This document shows positions 1-9,528 of a DNA stretch of 17,936 nt, in pieces. Every line of letters starts with the position of its first letter. Within the stretch, counting starts at the first letter, position 1. The DNA is from Dehalococcoidia bacterium (GTDB lineage Bacteria > Chloroflexota > Dehalococcoidia > UBA2979): NCBI GenBank assembly GCA_018700215.1, contig JABIST010000333.1:1-17936 (forward strand), given 5' to 3'. The notes beneath the pieces were generated by a model. It ran no database searches, was not told where the DNA came from, and saw nothing but the letters and a program-made list of their open reading frames with translations. Position numbers and translations under genes: made by a program.

Positions 1-1
1 A

Positions 2-684
2 CGCTATCTGCACTCGGGGGAATCGATGCCAGACCGCACGATCTCATCTGGCGCCGCGGTGGTGACATTCACGTCGCAGCGGGTCTCCAAGGGCACGAAT
101 GCCCAATCACTCGTTGCCGCGTTGAATCGCGACATGCTGGATGCGGAGGCGCACCTGGCGGCTGACCTTTCCCGCGACGAGTCGGTGTTGACGCTCGTGG
201 ATGGTCCGTTGCGCTCACTACGATCACCGGGCCGTCGCGTGGTGGGCTACATCAAGCGAATCCAGCAGTGGTACGTGGGGTCCGCTGAGCGCGACCTGCT
301 GCCCACGCTGCAACCGGGCGAGCGCACGCCGATCTTCCTGATTCCGCCCGGGACCGGCATCGAGGAGCAGCACAACGATGGCCGCTACTCGTGGTTCCTG
401 CCGCTGCGCCGCCTCGGCGTGCCGTACCACCCGCTGGGCGGCGTGATGCGGCCAGAAACCTCGGGCGCGCTGCCGATCGCCGAGGCGATCGCATTGGCCG
501 ACGAGACAGCCCGACTCCTGCCCGGACTCTCCTCGATGCCTGGCAAGGATCCGAGGGCGCCACACAACCTGGTGCCGGTTGGTGCGCTGGAGACGGTGCT
601 GACGCATCGCCTCGGGGATCGCCACTGGATCCAGCGGATGCTGACGGCGCACATCGGCCGCGAGGCGCGTGACACGGTGTACGC

Positions 685-688
<4 letters not shown>
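2..688 (+). CDS. nurA: NurA-domain DNA end-processing nuclease (5'-truncated by window edge)
   Basis: NurA enzymes are Mn-dependent 5'-3' exonucleases/endonucleases that work with the HerA translocase to resect DNA ends. The frame stays open to the left edge (no stop before the Met at 26), and the visible ~220 residues are shorter than usual for the family. The true start is therefore probably upstream, and the N-terminal half with the first catalytic Asp is missing. Counting from the Met at 26, a VDGPL motif lies near residue 58 (Asp59), followed by VVGYIKR, a typical NurA mid-domain pattern. The C-terminus ends with a His/Arg-rich helix (RMLTAHIGREARD). The stop overlaps the ATG of the next gene (ATGA at 685-688), and that gene encodes a HerA-like ATPase, which strongly supports the call. 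The family call rests on motif and context; sequence similarity within NurA is generally low. Confidence 0.72.
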
Positions 689-2517
<1,829 letters not shown>

Positions 2518-2527
2518 GGCGAGCACG

Positions 2528-3706
2528 ATGCGATTCCTGCACTCGGCGGACTGGCACCTCGGACGGCAGATTCGCGGCAAGAGCCGTGCCGCTGAATTCG
2601 AAGCGGTGCTGAGCGAGATCGTGGAGATCGCGGTCGCGGAGCGGGTGGACGTGCTGCTGGTCGCGGGCGACATCTGGGACTCGGCATCGCCATCGCCAGA
2701 CGCGGACCGGCTGCTGTTCGGCGCGCTACGCGAACTGATCGGGCACGGCATCGAGGCGGTGCTGATCGCCGGTAACCACGACAGCCCTCGGAAGCTCGAT
2801 GCGATCGGGCGCCTATCCGAGCTGCTCAACGTGCACGCGCAGGCGTTCGTGCGACCGAAGGACGCGGGCGGCATCGTCACCATCGAACGCGGGGGGGAAC
2901 GTGCCGAGATCGCGGCGATCCCCTGGGTGCCGGACGGCCGCGCGCTGAACGCGATCGAGATCCTCGCCGAGGAGCATGAGGCGCGCGGGATGTACCAGGA
3001 TTCCGTGGAGGCGATTTACAGCCACATGGTGCAGGGTTACACGCCGGGCGCGATCCACCTGCTGACCGGACACGTATTCGTTGATGGTGCGCTGCTGGCG
3101 ACAGTGGACGGCTCCGAGCGGCGGTTGCACATCGACCGCGCGTACGGGCTCGATGCGGCGCGACTGCCCTCGACGCCGCAGTACCTGGCGCTGGGCCACA
3201 TCCACCACCCGCAAGAGCTGCGTGACGCACCGAACGGGGCCGCCGCCTACGCGGGCTCGATTCTTCAGCTCGACTTCGGCGAGATCGGTCAGCAGAAGGT
3301 AGTGCGCCTGATCGACGCCGAGCCGGGGCGACCGGTGGAGCAGCGCGCGATCCCGCTGACGCGCGGACGCGCCCTCGTCGAGCTACGCGGCACGCTGGAC
3401 GAGGTAGTTGCGACGGGCGCCGAGGCAGGCGACGCGTACATCCGCGCGGTGCTCAATGTGACCTCGCCAGAGCCGGGGCTCGCCCAGCGGGTGCGAGATG
3501 CGGTACCAGGCGTGGTGGACGTACGGCTGGACTACGACCGCAGCGAGGACGATGGCGGCGACATCGATTTCGCCGATCTGGCACCCGAGGAGCTGTTCGT
3601 TCGTTACTTCCAGCGGCAGCATGGCGCGGAACCATCGGTCGAGTTGCTGGCATTGTTCCGCGAGCTCGTGGGTGAGGCGGCCGGTGAGGCCGTGAGCGCC
3701 CCATGA
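2528..3706 (+). CDS. sbcD: Exonuclease SbcD (Mre11-like nuclease subunit)
   Basis: SbcD is the metallo-phosphoesterase subunit of the SbcCD complex, which cleaves hairpins and protein-blocked double-strand ends using Mn2+. All phosphoesterase motifs are present: D8-x-H10 (SADWHLG), G47-D48 (VAGDIWD), G82-N83-H84-D85 (AGNHD), H182 (TGHVFVDG) and G223-H224-x-H226 (LGHIHHPQ). These supply the two-metal site and the catalytic His. Residues ~280-392 form the DNA-capping and SbcC-binding region. At 392 residues the length is normal. ATG 2528 is chosen because the phosphoesterase domain begins right at it (MRFLHSADWH); the reading frame extends further upstream only into the end of herA. A purine-rich GAGGCGAG precedes the start. 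The stop overlaps the sbcC ATG by 4 nt (ATGA), indicating translational coupling of a stoichiometric complex. Confidence 0.96.
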   Translation: MRFLHSADWHLGRQIRGKSRAAEFEAVLSEIVEIAVAERVDVLLVAGDIWDSASPSPDADRLLFGALRELIGHGIEAVLIAGNHDSPRKLDAIGRLSELLNVHAQAFVRPKDAGGIVTIERGGERAEIAAIPWVPDGRALNAIEILAEEHEARGMYQDSVEAIYSHMVQGYTPGAIHLLTGHVFVDGALLATVDGSERRLHIDRAYGLDAARLPSTPQYLALGHIHHPQELRDAPNGAAAYAGSILQLDFGEIGQQKVVRLIDAEPGRPVEQRAIPLTRGRALVELRGTLDEVVATGAEAGDAYIRAVLNVTSPEPGLAQRVRDAVPGVVDVRLDYDRSEDDGGDIDFADLAPEELFVRYFQRQHGAEPSVELLALFRELVGEAAGEAVSAP

Positions 3707-6700
3707 AGCCGATCCGCCTTGAACTGAAGGGCTTTACCGCGTTCCGCGAAGAGACCGTGGTGGAGTTTGAAGGCCGCAGCCTGTTCGCAATCACCGGCCC
3801 GACCGGGGCCGGCAAGTCCTCGCTGCTGGACGCGATGACTTGGGCGCTCTACGGCGCGGTGCCACGTGTGGGCACGTCGACGCGCCAACTGATCTCGCAT
3901 GGCGCGAACTCGATGCAGGTGCGATTCGACTTCAGCACACGCGACGGCGTCTATCGCGTGGTGCGCAAGGCACCGGCAAACACGGGCACGCGGCTGGAGA
4001 AGCAGCAGGCCGACGGGAGCTGGCGCCACCTGGCCGACCGCTCGCGCGATGTGACGCGGGTGGTGACGGAGCTACTGGGCCTGGACTTCACCACCTTCAC
4101 CCGCACGGTGCTGCTACCACAGGGTGAATTTGACGCGTTCCTCAAGGGCGAACAGAGCGAGCGGCGGCAGATCTTGACGCGGCTGCTCGGCCTCGGCCTC
4201 TACGACGATGCGCGCAGGATCGCGAACGAGCGTGCGAAGCAGAGTCGCGAGCGCGCCTCGACGATCGAGGCGCAGCTCGAACGGCTGCAGCTCGCGTCGC
4301 CGGAGCGAATCGCACAGCTCGAGGCGGAACACGCGCAGGTGGAGCAGCAACTCGTGCAGCTTCGGACGCGGCGTGAAGCACTGGGAGAGCTGGGCGACAC
4401 GGCGCGGACGGCGCGCGACGCGGAGCGAGATGCTCGTGTCGCCTCGGAGGCCGCGGAGGCTGCGGCCAAAGCGGTGATCGAGGCCGAACAGAAACTGGTG
4501 ACGGCAACGTCGGCGCTCGCGACAGCGCAGGAGCGTTGCGACGCCCTGAGCAAGGAGCGCACCGCGCTGCAGTACGACGCCGACGCGCACCGAGAGTTGG
4601 AGCGGCAGGTGCAGCAGCTCCAGCAACGCGCAGCCGCCGAGGCAGAGCTGACTGCTGCTCGGAAGCGCGTCACGGAGGGCGAGGAGGCTCACTCCACCGC
4701 CGAACTGGCGCGGACTGCTGCCACAGCCGCCCTGAGCGAAGTGCAGGCGAACGAGGTTGCGGCGAGCCAGGTACGGGATGGCTCGATTGCCAGCCTCGCG
4801 ATCGCCGTCGCCGGGGCACGAGCAGCGCTGGAGCAGCTTGAGGGAGGCGCGCAGCAGGCGCTCGTCGAGCAGCAGGCTGCAACGAAGGAGCAGCAGCAGC
4901 AGGCTGAGCGGGCGCGACGACTCGACGAACTCGGCAAACTGCTCGCGGAGCGACATGCAGCGAAGCAACGGGTGACGACCGAGGTCGATTCGCAGCGACA
5001 GGCCCGTACCGCCGTCGTCACGGTCTCGGAGGAGGCGGCGAGCGCGCTGCAGCAGGCTGAGGCGACGCTGCTCGCGAAGCAACGCGAACATGATCAGGCA
5101 CGGCACGCAGACACAGCGGCGGCACTGCGCGCGGAGCTACAGCCGGGCGACCCGTGCCCGGTCTGCGGCGAGCCGATCACCGTGCTCCCGATGGCGATCG
5201 AAACCGGCGATCTGGAAGAGGCCGCCCGGGCGATCGAGGAGGCACAGCGGCACCTCGCGGGGCAGCGCGCCAGCGCGACGCAGGCGGCGGCGGCGCTGGC
5301 AGCGGCGGACGCGCGGATCGAAGCCAGCATGCGCGAACTCGAAGGCGCGGTCGCCGCGCTGACAGCACTCGACGAGGATCTGACCGAGGTGGGCGCGGAT
5401 CGAGAGCGGCTGCCAGCGGTCGCCGAGGCGACACGCAAGCTCGTCACTGCCGCAGAAACGCGGGCGCAACAGGCCGAACGCGACGCGAAGCAGCGCCAGG
5501 CGCAGCTCCAAACGTTTCACGTGCAACTCGCCAAGGTCCCGAATGACGTCACCCTCGACATGAACGCGGTGACGTCCAACCCGATGGAGGACACTCGGGC
5601 GCTCGAACTCGCAATCGCGGCGTTGCTCGATGCGCGGCGTGCGCACGCAGCGGTGGAGAGCGCAGCGCGAGAAACCTCGGCTGCCGCAACAGCGGCCGAG
5701 GCGGAGCAGAAACGGCTCGGTGAACTGGCTCAGGCCGAGGCGCGTGCGGTTGCTGAGGCGGAGCGACGGCTGGCCGAGTTCGGCGTGGCGCCAGAGGGCG
5801 AAGCGGCCGATGCGTTGCGCGCGGCGCTGACAACAACCGAAGCGACAGCGAAACGCGCCGAGCTGCTGGACACCCAGATCGCGAATGGACGGCTCGATAT
5901 CGCCTCGGCGACCGCGACCCGGGAGGCGGCGGAGGCGGAGCGTGAGCGCGTGAAGCAGGTGGTCACCACCTCGAACGCCGCGAGCGAAGCCGCGAAGGTA
6001 CAGGCAACCGAGGCGCGGGGTGCACTCGCCAGTGAGTGGGCGGCGACGATCGGCGCGGAGGCACCGCCGGACTTCGAGGCCTTGAAGCGGGTGATGATCG
6101 CCCACCAGGCGGAACACGATCAGGCGACCGCGCGCGCTGGCTCACTGGCGGAGCAGGTGACGCAGGCGAAACGCGAAACAACTGAGGCCGACCGGATGCG
6201 CGGCGAGGTGGTTTCGCACACAGCCAGCGCGAGTCTGCACGCCGAGCTGGGATCGGAGCTGCAGGGCAACCGCTTCATCGGCTACGTGCAGCGGGAGGCG
6301 ATGCAACTGCTCGCCTCGGACGCCTCGTTCCGGCTGGATCACTTCACGAACGGCCGCTACGAACTGGCTGCCGACGAGAACGAGTTCGTCGTGATCGACC
6401 GTCTGAACGGCGACGAACGACGCTCCGTGAAGACGCTCTCCGGTGGCGAGACCTTCCTCGCGAGCCTCGCCCTGGCGCTGTCGCTGTCCGAGCATCTGCC
6501 GCAGCTCGCGGGCCTCGGCGGCGCGGTCTCACTGCAGTCGCTGTTCCTCGACGAGGGGTTCGGCGCGCTCGACCCGGAATCACTCGACCTGGCGGTGCAG
6601 GGTCTCGAGGCGCTCGCGGGCGGGCAGCGAATGATCGGCGTCATCTCGCACGTCGGCGAGCTGGCGGAACGGCTGCCTGACCAGATCGAAGTCGTGAAGC

Positions 6701-6729
6701 AGGGCAACTCCAGCGCGATCCGCGCTTAG
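3703..6729 (+). CDS. sbcC: Exonuclease SbcC (Rad50-like SMC ATPase subunit)
   Basis: This is the 1008-residue ATPase partner of SbcD; ATP-driven closing of its heads gates nuclease access to DNA ends. The N-terminal half-head has Walker A ITGPTGAGKSS (Gly32 to Ser39) and a Q-loop around residues 137-145 (LLPQGEFDAFLKG). Two long Ala/Glu/Gln/Arg-rich coiled-coil arms (~175-475 and ~500-860) flank a zinc hook with Cys485-Pro-Val-Cys488, which would dimerise two molecules through shared Zn2+. The C-terminal half-head has the ABC signature LSGGE at 912-916 and Walker B LFLDEGFGALD (Asp950-Glu951). Length and layout are standard for SbcC. The many long frames on the opposite strand here result from the repetitive GC-rich coiled-coil coding and are not genes. 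It is the last gene of the nurA-herA-sbcD-sbcC unit; a 42-nt gap follows. Confidence 0.96.
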   Translation: MKPIRLELKGFTAFREETVVEFEGRSLFAITGPTGAGKSSLLDAMTWALYGAVPRVGTSTRQLISHGANSMQVRFDFSTRDGVYRVVRKAPANTGTRLEKQQADGSWRHLADRSRDVTRVVTELLGLDFTTFTRTVLLPQGEFDAFLKGEQSERRQILTRLLGLGLYDDARRIANERAKQSRERASTIEAQLERLQLASPERIAQLEAEHAQVEQQLVQLRTRREALGELGDTARTARDAERDARVASEAAEAAAKAVIEAEQKLVTATSALATAQERCDALSKERTALQYDADAHRELERQVQQLQQRAAAEAELTAARKRVTEGEEAHSTAELARTAATAALSEVQANEVAASQVRDGSIASLAIAVAGARAALEQLEGGAQQALVEQQAATKEQQQQAERARRLDELGKLLAERHAAKQRVTTEVDSQRQARTAVVTVSEEAASALQQAEATLLAKQREHDQARHADTAAALRAELQPGDPCPVCGEPITVLPMAIETGDLEEAARAIEEAQRHLAGQRASATQAAAALAAADARIEASMRELEGAVAALTALDEDLTEVGADRERLPAVAEATRKLVTAAETRAQQAERDAKQRQAQLQTFHVQLAKVPNDVTLDMNAVTSNPMEDTRALELAIAALLDARRAHAAVESAARETSAAATAAEAEQKRLGELAQAEARAVAEAERRLAEFGVAPEGEAADALRAALTTTEATAKRAELLDTQIANGRLDIASATATREAAEAERERVKQVVTTSNAASEAAKVQATEARGALASEWAATIGAEAPPDFEALKRVMIAHQAEHDQATARAGSLAEQVTQAKRETTEADRMRGEVVSHTASASLHAELGSELQGNRFIGYVQREAMQLLASDASFRLDHFTNGRYELAADENEFVVIDRLNGDERRSVKTLSGGETFLASLALALSLSEHLPQLAGLGGAVSLQSLFLDEGFGALDPESLDLAVQGLEALAGGQRMIGVISHVGELAERLPDQIEVVKQGNSSAIRA

Positions 6730-6771
6730 CCTCGAAGCCCGCTACGCTCCTCGCAACGAAGGGGGTGCGCG

Positions 6772-7560
6772 ATGGCGATGGTTTCGAGGTTGTACCGATT
6801 CCCGGTGAAGGGCCTGACCCCGGCATCCGTCGAGCGCGTCTCGCTCCGTGCCGACGGGGCGATCGAGGGCGATCGCGTGCTCGGCTTCCTGCTCGCCGAC
6901 GCGGGCGAGGAGCAGCGGCCGGGCTGGTGGCCCAAGGCCTCGTTCCTGACGATGCAGAACACGCCGGGTCTCGCCCTCGTCAGCGCCGCCTACGACGACG
7001 CAACGCACGTGCTGTCGCTCAGCCATGCAGGTGCTGAATTCGCCTCGGGAGATGTGCAGGTGGACGCTGACCGGCTGCGGCTGGCAGAGGCTCTCGGCAA
7101 ACTGGCCGCAACCTTCGAGGAAAACCCGTTGGCCGGGCACCTCGAACGGCTGCCGCTGAACCTCGTGGGCGACGGCAGCACGCCGAGGTTCCACGACCGC
7201 ACCGCACACAACGTGACGCTGATGGGCAGCGCCAGCATCGCCACACTCGAAGCGACGATCGGTGGCGACGTCGATCAGCGGCGGTTCCGAATGAACGTCA
7301 CGATTGATGGGCTCGATGCGTGGGAGGATCTCTCCTGGATCGGCGGCGCCGTGCGCATCGGCGATCTCGAATTCGACGTCACTGGCCCGATCGTGCGTTG
7401 CCTCGCGACGCACGCGAATCCGGAAACAGGCGAGCGGGATCTCGATGTCATGCAAACGCTGACACGCGAGTTCGACCAGGAGCGACCGACGATGGGCGTG
7501 CTGGCCGTGCCCCGCACCGCCGGCACAATCGCCCTTGGCGATGAAGTGATCGCGATCTAG
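6772..7560 (+). CDS. MOSC-domain protein (MOSC_N + MOSC, YcbX/mARC-like)
   Basis: The 262-residue protein opens with an MOSC N-terminal barrel (VSRLYRFPVKGLTPASVERV, residues 4-23, then GAIEGDRVLGF) and ends with an MOSC domain (~160-262). MOSC proteins bind or sulfurate molybdenum cofactor, or in the YcbX/mARC branch reduce N-hydroxylated compounds. The stretch GPIVRC followed by LATHANPETG places Cys210 where YcbX/mARC proteins have the Mo-coordinating Cys, suggesting a cofactor-binding protein. ATG 6772 is preferred over ATG 6778 because AAGGGGG (6759-6765) sits 6 nt upstream of it. It lies between sbcC and the molybdenum-dependent formate dehydrogenase operon on the same strand. A role in supplying or maintaining that cofactor is inferred from position only. 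It is too short and lacks the ferredoxin domain of full-length E. coli YcbX; its substrate is unknown. Confidence 0.8.
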   Translation: MAMVSRLYRFPVKGLTPASVERVSLRADGAIEGDRVLGFLLADAGEEQRPGWWPKASFLTMQNTPGLALVSAAYDDATHVLSLSHAGAEFASGDVQVDADRLRLAEALGKLAATFEENPLAGHLERLPLNLVGDGSTPRFHDRTAHNVTLMGSASIATLEATIGGDVDQRRFRMNVTIDGLDAWEDLSWIGGAVRIGDLEFDVTGPIVRCLATHANPETGERDLDVMQTLTREFDQERPTMGVLAVPRTAGTIALGDEVIAI

Positions 7561-7586
7561 TACCGCGACCCAAACGAACCCGTCGG

Positions 7587-7592
7587 TACAAT
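7587..7592 (+). promoter_or_regulatory. Putative -10 element of the formate dehydrogenase operon (leaderless type)
   Basis: TACAAT is a good sigma-A -10 match in otherwise GC-rich sequence. Transcription would be expected to start about 7 nt beyond it, at or next to the A of the ATG at 7599, so the mRNA would have no leader. No Shine-Dalgarno sequence precedes that ATG, which fits. The -35 region (around 7563-7569) has no clear TTGACA-like match. Confidence 0.5.
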
Positions 7593-7598
7593 GTGCAA

Positions 7599-8033
7599 AT
7601 GACCGAGGACACTCCCCAGTTCGACCTCGAGGCGATGCAGGCAGGCATGACCGCCGTCGATGCGCTGCCGCGTTCGCGCGATCAGCTGCTGCCGGCGCTG
7701 CAGGCGCTGCACGACGAACTGCACTGGCTGCCGCGCGAGGCGATCAGCTACGCCGCCAGCCACATCCGCGTGCCGCTGTCCGAGGTGTACGCGACCGCGA
7801 CCGCCTACTCTGAGCTGCGGCTCGAGTCGCCAGTACCCGGCCAGTGGCACGTCTGCACCGGCGTCGCCTGTGACCTTGCCGGTGCCGGCGAGCTGATCGA
7901 GGCGGCGCCAGACCGCGTCGCGCGAGCCGATTGCCAGTTCCTCTGTGCACTCGCACCGGTGGTGGCGGATGAGCACGAGCAGCTCTACGGCCGCGTCACG
8001 GTCGACGAGTTCCGAGAGCGAGTCACCGAGTGA
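7599..8033 (+). CDS. fdhC/fdsG-like: NAD-dependent formate dehydrogenase gamma subunit (NuoE-like [2Fe-2S] protein)
   Basis: This is a 144-residue thioredoxin-like [2Fe-2S] protein of the NuoE/HoxE/FdsG family, passing electrons between the alpha-subunit clusters and FMN on the beta subunit. Numbered from ATG 7599, the four ligands are Cys86 and Cys91 (CTGVAC, C-x4-C) and Cys112 and Cys116 (CQFLC, C-x3-C), the complete family pattern. An N-terminal helical part (residues ~10-60, with LHDELHWLPREAISYAA) matches the family. A GTG at 7593 would add two residues, but ATG 7599 coincides with the expected transcription start from the TACAAT at 7587. The stop overlaps the GTG start of the beta-subunit gene (GTGA, 8030-8033). 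Assignment to formate dehydrogenase and not hydrogenase or complex I comes from the alpha subunit encoded two genes on. Confidence 0.88.
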   Translation: MTEDTPQFDLEAMQAGMTAVDALPRSRDQLLPALQALHDELHWLPREAISYAASHIRVPLSEVYATATAYSELRLESPVPGQWHVCTGVACDLAGAGELIEAAPDRVARADCQFLCALAPVVADEHEQLYGRVTVDEFRERVTE

Positions 8034-9505
8034 CCACTCTGCAACCGCTCGCCCGACTGCGAGAGCGCTACGCGACGCCGCAGCTCCCACGCATCCTGAT
8101 CCACCGCGGAACCGCCGGAGACGCCGTCGGCGTGTCCGAGTACGGCGATCAGATTCGAGCTGCCCTCGGAGACCGCGCCGGTGCCGTGGCGGACGCTGCC
8201 TCGGACGGTGCGAACTGGGCAGCACCATCTGCGACCGTGATGCACGGCACCTTCACACGTCGCTTCGATCGGCTCGACCTGCACGGCATCGACGACGTGA
8301 TCGCCTGCTTCAACGGCGACTGTGGCGACGAGGCGAACTACGCCGGCACTGGTGGGCGTGGCCTCACCGCACGCCTGGGACGCAACGACGGCACGCTGGG
8401 CGATGTGCTCTCGCAGGCCGGCTACAGCGGCCTCGACCGCGCGTTGAGTGTGACGCCCGAGGAGTTGCTCGATCGCCTCGAGAAGGTCGGACTGACCGGT
8501 CGCGGCGGCGCGCACTTCCCTGTCGCGATGAAGTGGCGGCTGGCGGCGGCGCACACGAACGAGCCTCGGATGCTCGTCGTCAACGCCGAGGAGGGCGAGC
8601 CCGGGGTCTTCAAAGACCGACACATGCTGGAGGGCGACCCGCACCGGCTGATCGAGGGCATCCTGATCGCCAACCACGCCGTCGGCTTCCAAGATGCTTA
8701 TGTGTACATCAACGGCCAGGCACGCCAGGCACGCGCCGCGTTCGAACGAGCGCTGGCCGACGCGACCGAGGCCGGGATCATCGATGGCAGCGCGTGGGAT
8801 CGCGACTTTGGTCTCCAGATCCACGTGCGCTCCGGCGCAGGGGGCTACGTCTGCGGCGAGGAATCGGTGATCCTCAACAGCATCGAGGGCGAGCGGCCCG
8901 TGCCGCGCTTCAAGCCGCCCTATGCAACAGACGCCGGTCTGTTCAACCGACCAACGGTGATCAACAACGCGGAGACGCTGGCCGCCGTGACGACGATCTT
9001 CGAGAACCCGCCACCACCGACCAAGCTGGTCTCGCTCTCCGGCGACGTGCCGCGACCGGGGCTCTACGAGGTGCCGGTGGACGGCGCGACCACCTGGGCG
9101 GGAGTGCTCGCGATGGCCGGCGCGAATCCGCAGCAGGTCCAGGCGATCCTGCTCGGCGGGCCGTCGGGCGTGTTCGTTCGACCCGAGCAGTTCGAGGATG
9201 CGCTGGAGATGCGCGGGCTCGGGGCAGGCGGAACGGTGGTGCTCGGCCCGGGCGTGGACATCGCCCGGGTCACGCGCGACCTCGCGAGCTACAACCAGCG
9301 CGAATCGTGCGGGGAGTGCACGCCGTGTCGCGAGGGCTCGGTACGCCTCGTGCAACTGCTCGCCGACGCAGCCGGCAATCGTGAGCGGATCGGCGATCTG
9401 ATCGAGGTGCTGACAGAGGGTTCGCTCTGCCAGCTTGGCGGAATGGCGGGGCGGCCGGTGCAATCGGCGCTGGAGCAATTCCCCGCCGCGTTCGAGTCTG
9501 ACTAG
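8030..9505 (+). CDS. fdhB/fdsB-like: NAD-dependent formate dehydrogenase beta subunit (NuoF-like, FMN/NADH-binding)
   Basis: This 491-residue diaphorase subunit would take electrons from Fe-S clusters through FMN to NAD+. The FMN/NAD-binding signature GRGGAHFP is at residues 157-164 and NAEEGEPGVFKDR at 185-197. A second glycine-rich motif (GGYVCGEESVILNSIEG) lies around 280. An SLBB-like domain follows (~325-400), and a C-terminal [4Fe-4S] site is formed by Cys427, Cys430, Cys433 and Cys467 (SCGECTPCREG and SLCQLGG). The N-terminal ~100 residues correspond to the thioredoxin-like domain of FdsB/HoxF-type subunits but lack a full 2Fe-2S Cys set; only a CFNGDC pair is seen near residue 93, so that domain probably binds no cluster. 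The GTG start overlaps the gamma-subunit stop by 4 nt. A 23-nt gap with a strong ribosome site separates it from the alpha gene. Confidence 0.92.
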   Translation: MTTLQPLARLRERYATPQLPRILIHRGTAGDAVGVSEYGDQIRAALGDRAGAVADAASDGANWAAPSATVMHGTFTRRFDRLDLHGIDDVIACFNGDCGDEANYAGTGGRGLTARLGRNDGTLGDVLSQAGYSGLDRALSVTPEELLDRLEKVGLTGRGGAHFPVAMKWRLAAAHTNEPRMLVVNAEEGEPGVFKDRHMLEGDPHRLIEGILIANHAVGFQDAYVYINGQARQARAAFERALADATEAGIIDGSAWDRDFGLQIHVRSGAGGYVCGEESVILNSIEGERPVPRFKPPYATDAGLFNRPTVINNAETLAAVTTIFENPPPPTKLVSLSGDVPRPGLYEVPVDGATTWAGVLAMAGANPQQVQAILLGGPSGVFVRPEQFEDALEMRGLGAGGTVVLGPGVDIARVTRDLASYNQRESCGECTPCREGSVRLVQLLADAAGNRERIGDLIEVLTEGSLCQLGGMAGRPVQSALEQFPAAFESD

Positions 9506-9517
9506 GCGACAACACAC

Positions 9518-9522
9518 AGGAG
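9518..9522 (+). promoter_or_regulatory. Ribosome binding site of the alpha-subunit gene
   Basis: AGGAG lies 6 nt before ATG 9529 and fixes the start of the catalytic subunit. It contrasts with the first gene of the operon, which has no such site. Confidence 0.8.
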
Positions 9523-9528
9523 TCCGGA

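Noticed and set aside
4114..6117. Two long minus-strand frames of about 330 codons opposite sbcC
   Set aside because: They mirror the repetitive coiled-coil coding of sbcC; the translations are Leu/Arg-rich low complexity without recognisable motifs.
6743..6748. TACGCT as a -10 box for the MOSC gene
   Set aside because: Weak match with no -35 partner; read-through from sbcC is equally plausible given the 42-nt gap.
7945..9384. 479-codon plus-strand frame overlapping the FDH gamma and beta genes
   Set aside because: Out of frame with two well-supported genes and extremely Arg-rich; a GC-composition artefact.
7985..9517. Long minus-strand open frame (510 codons) opposite the FDH beta gene
   Set aside because: It is antisense to a gene with complete FMN and Fe-S motifs; its translation is His/Arg/Gln-rich with no domain pattern, as expected from high-GC shadow frames.
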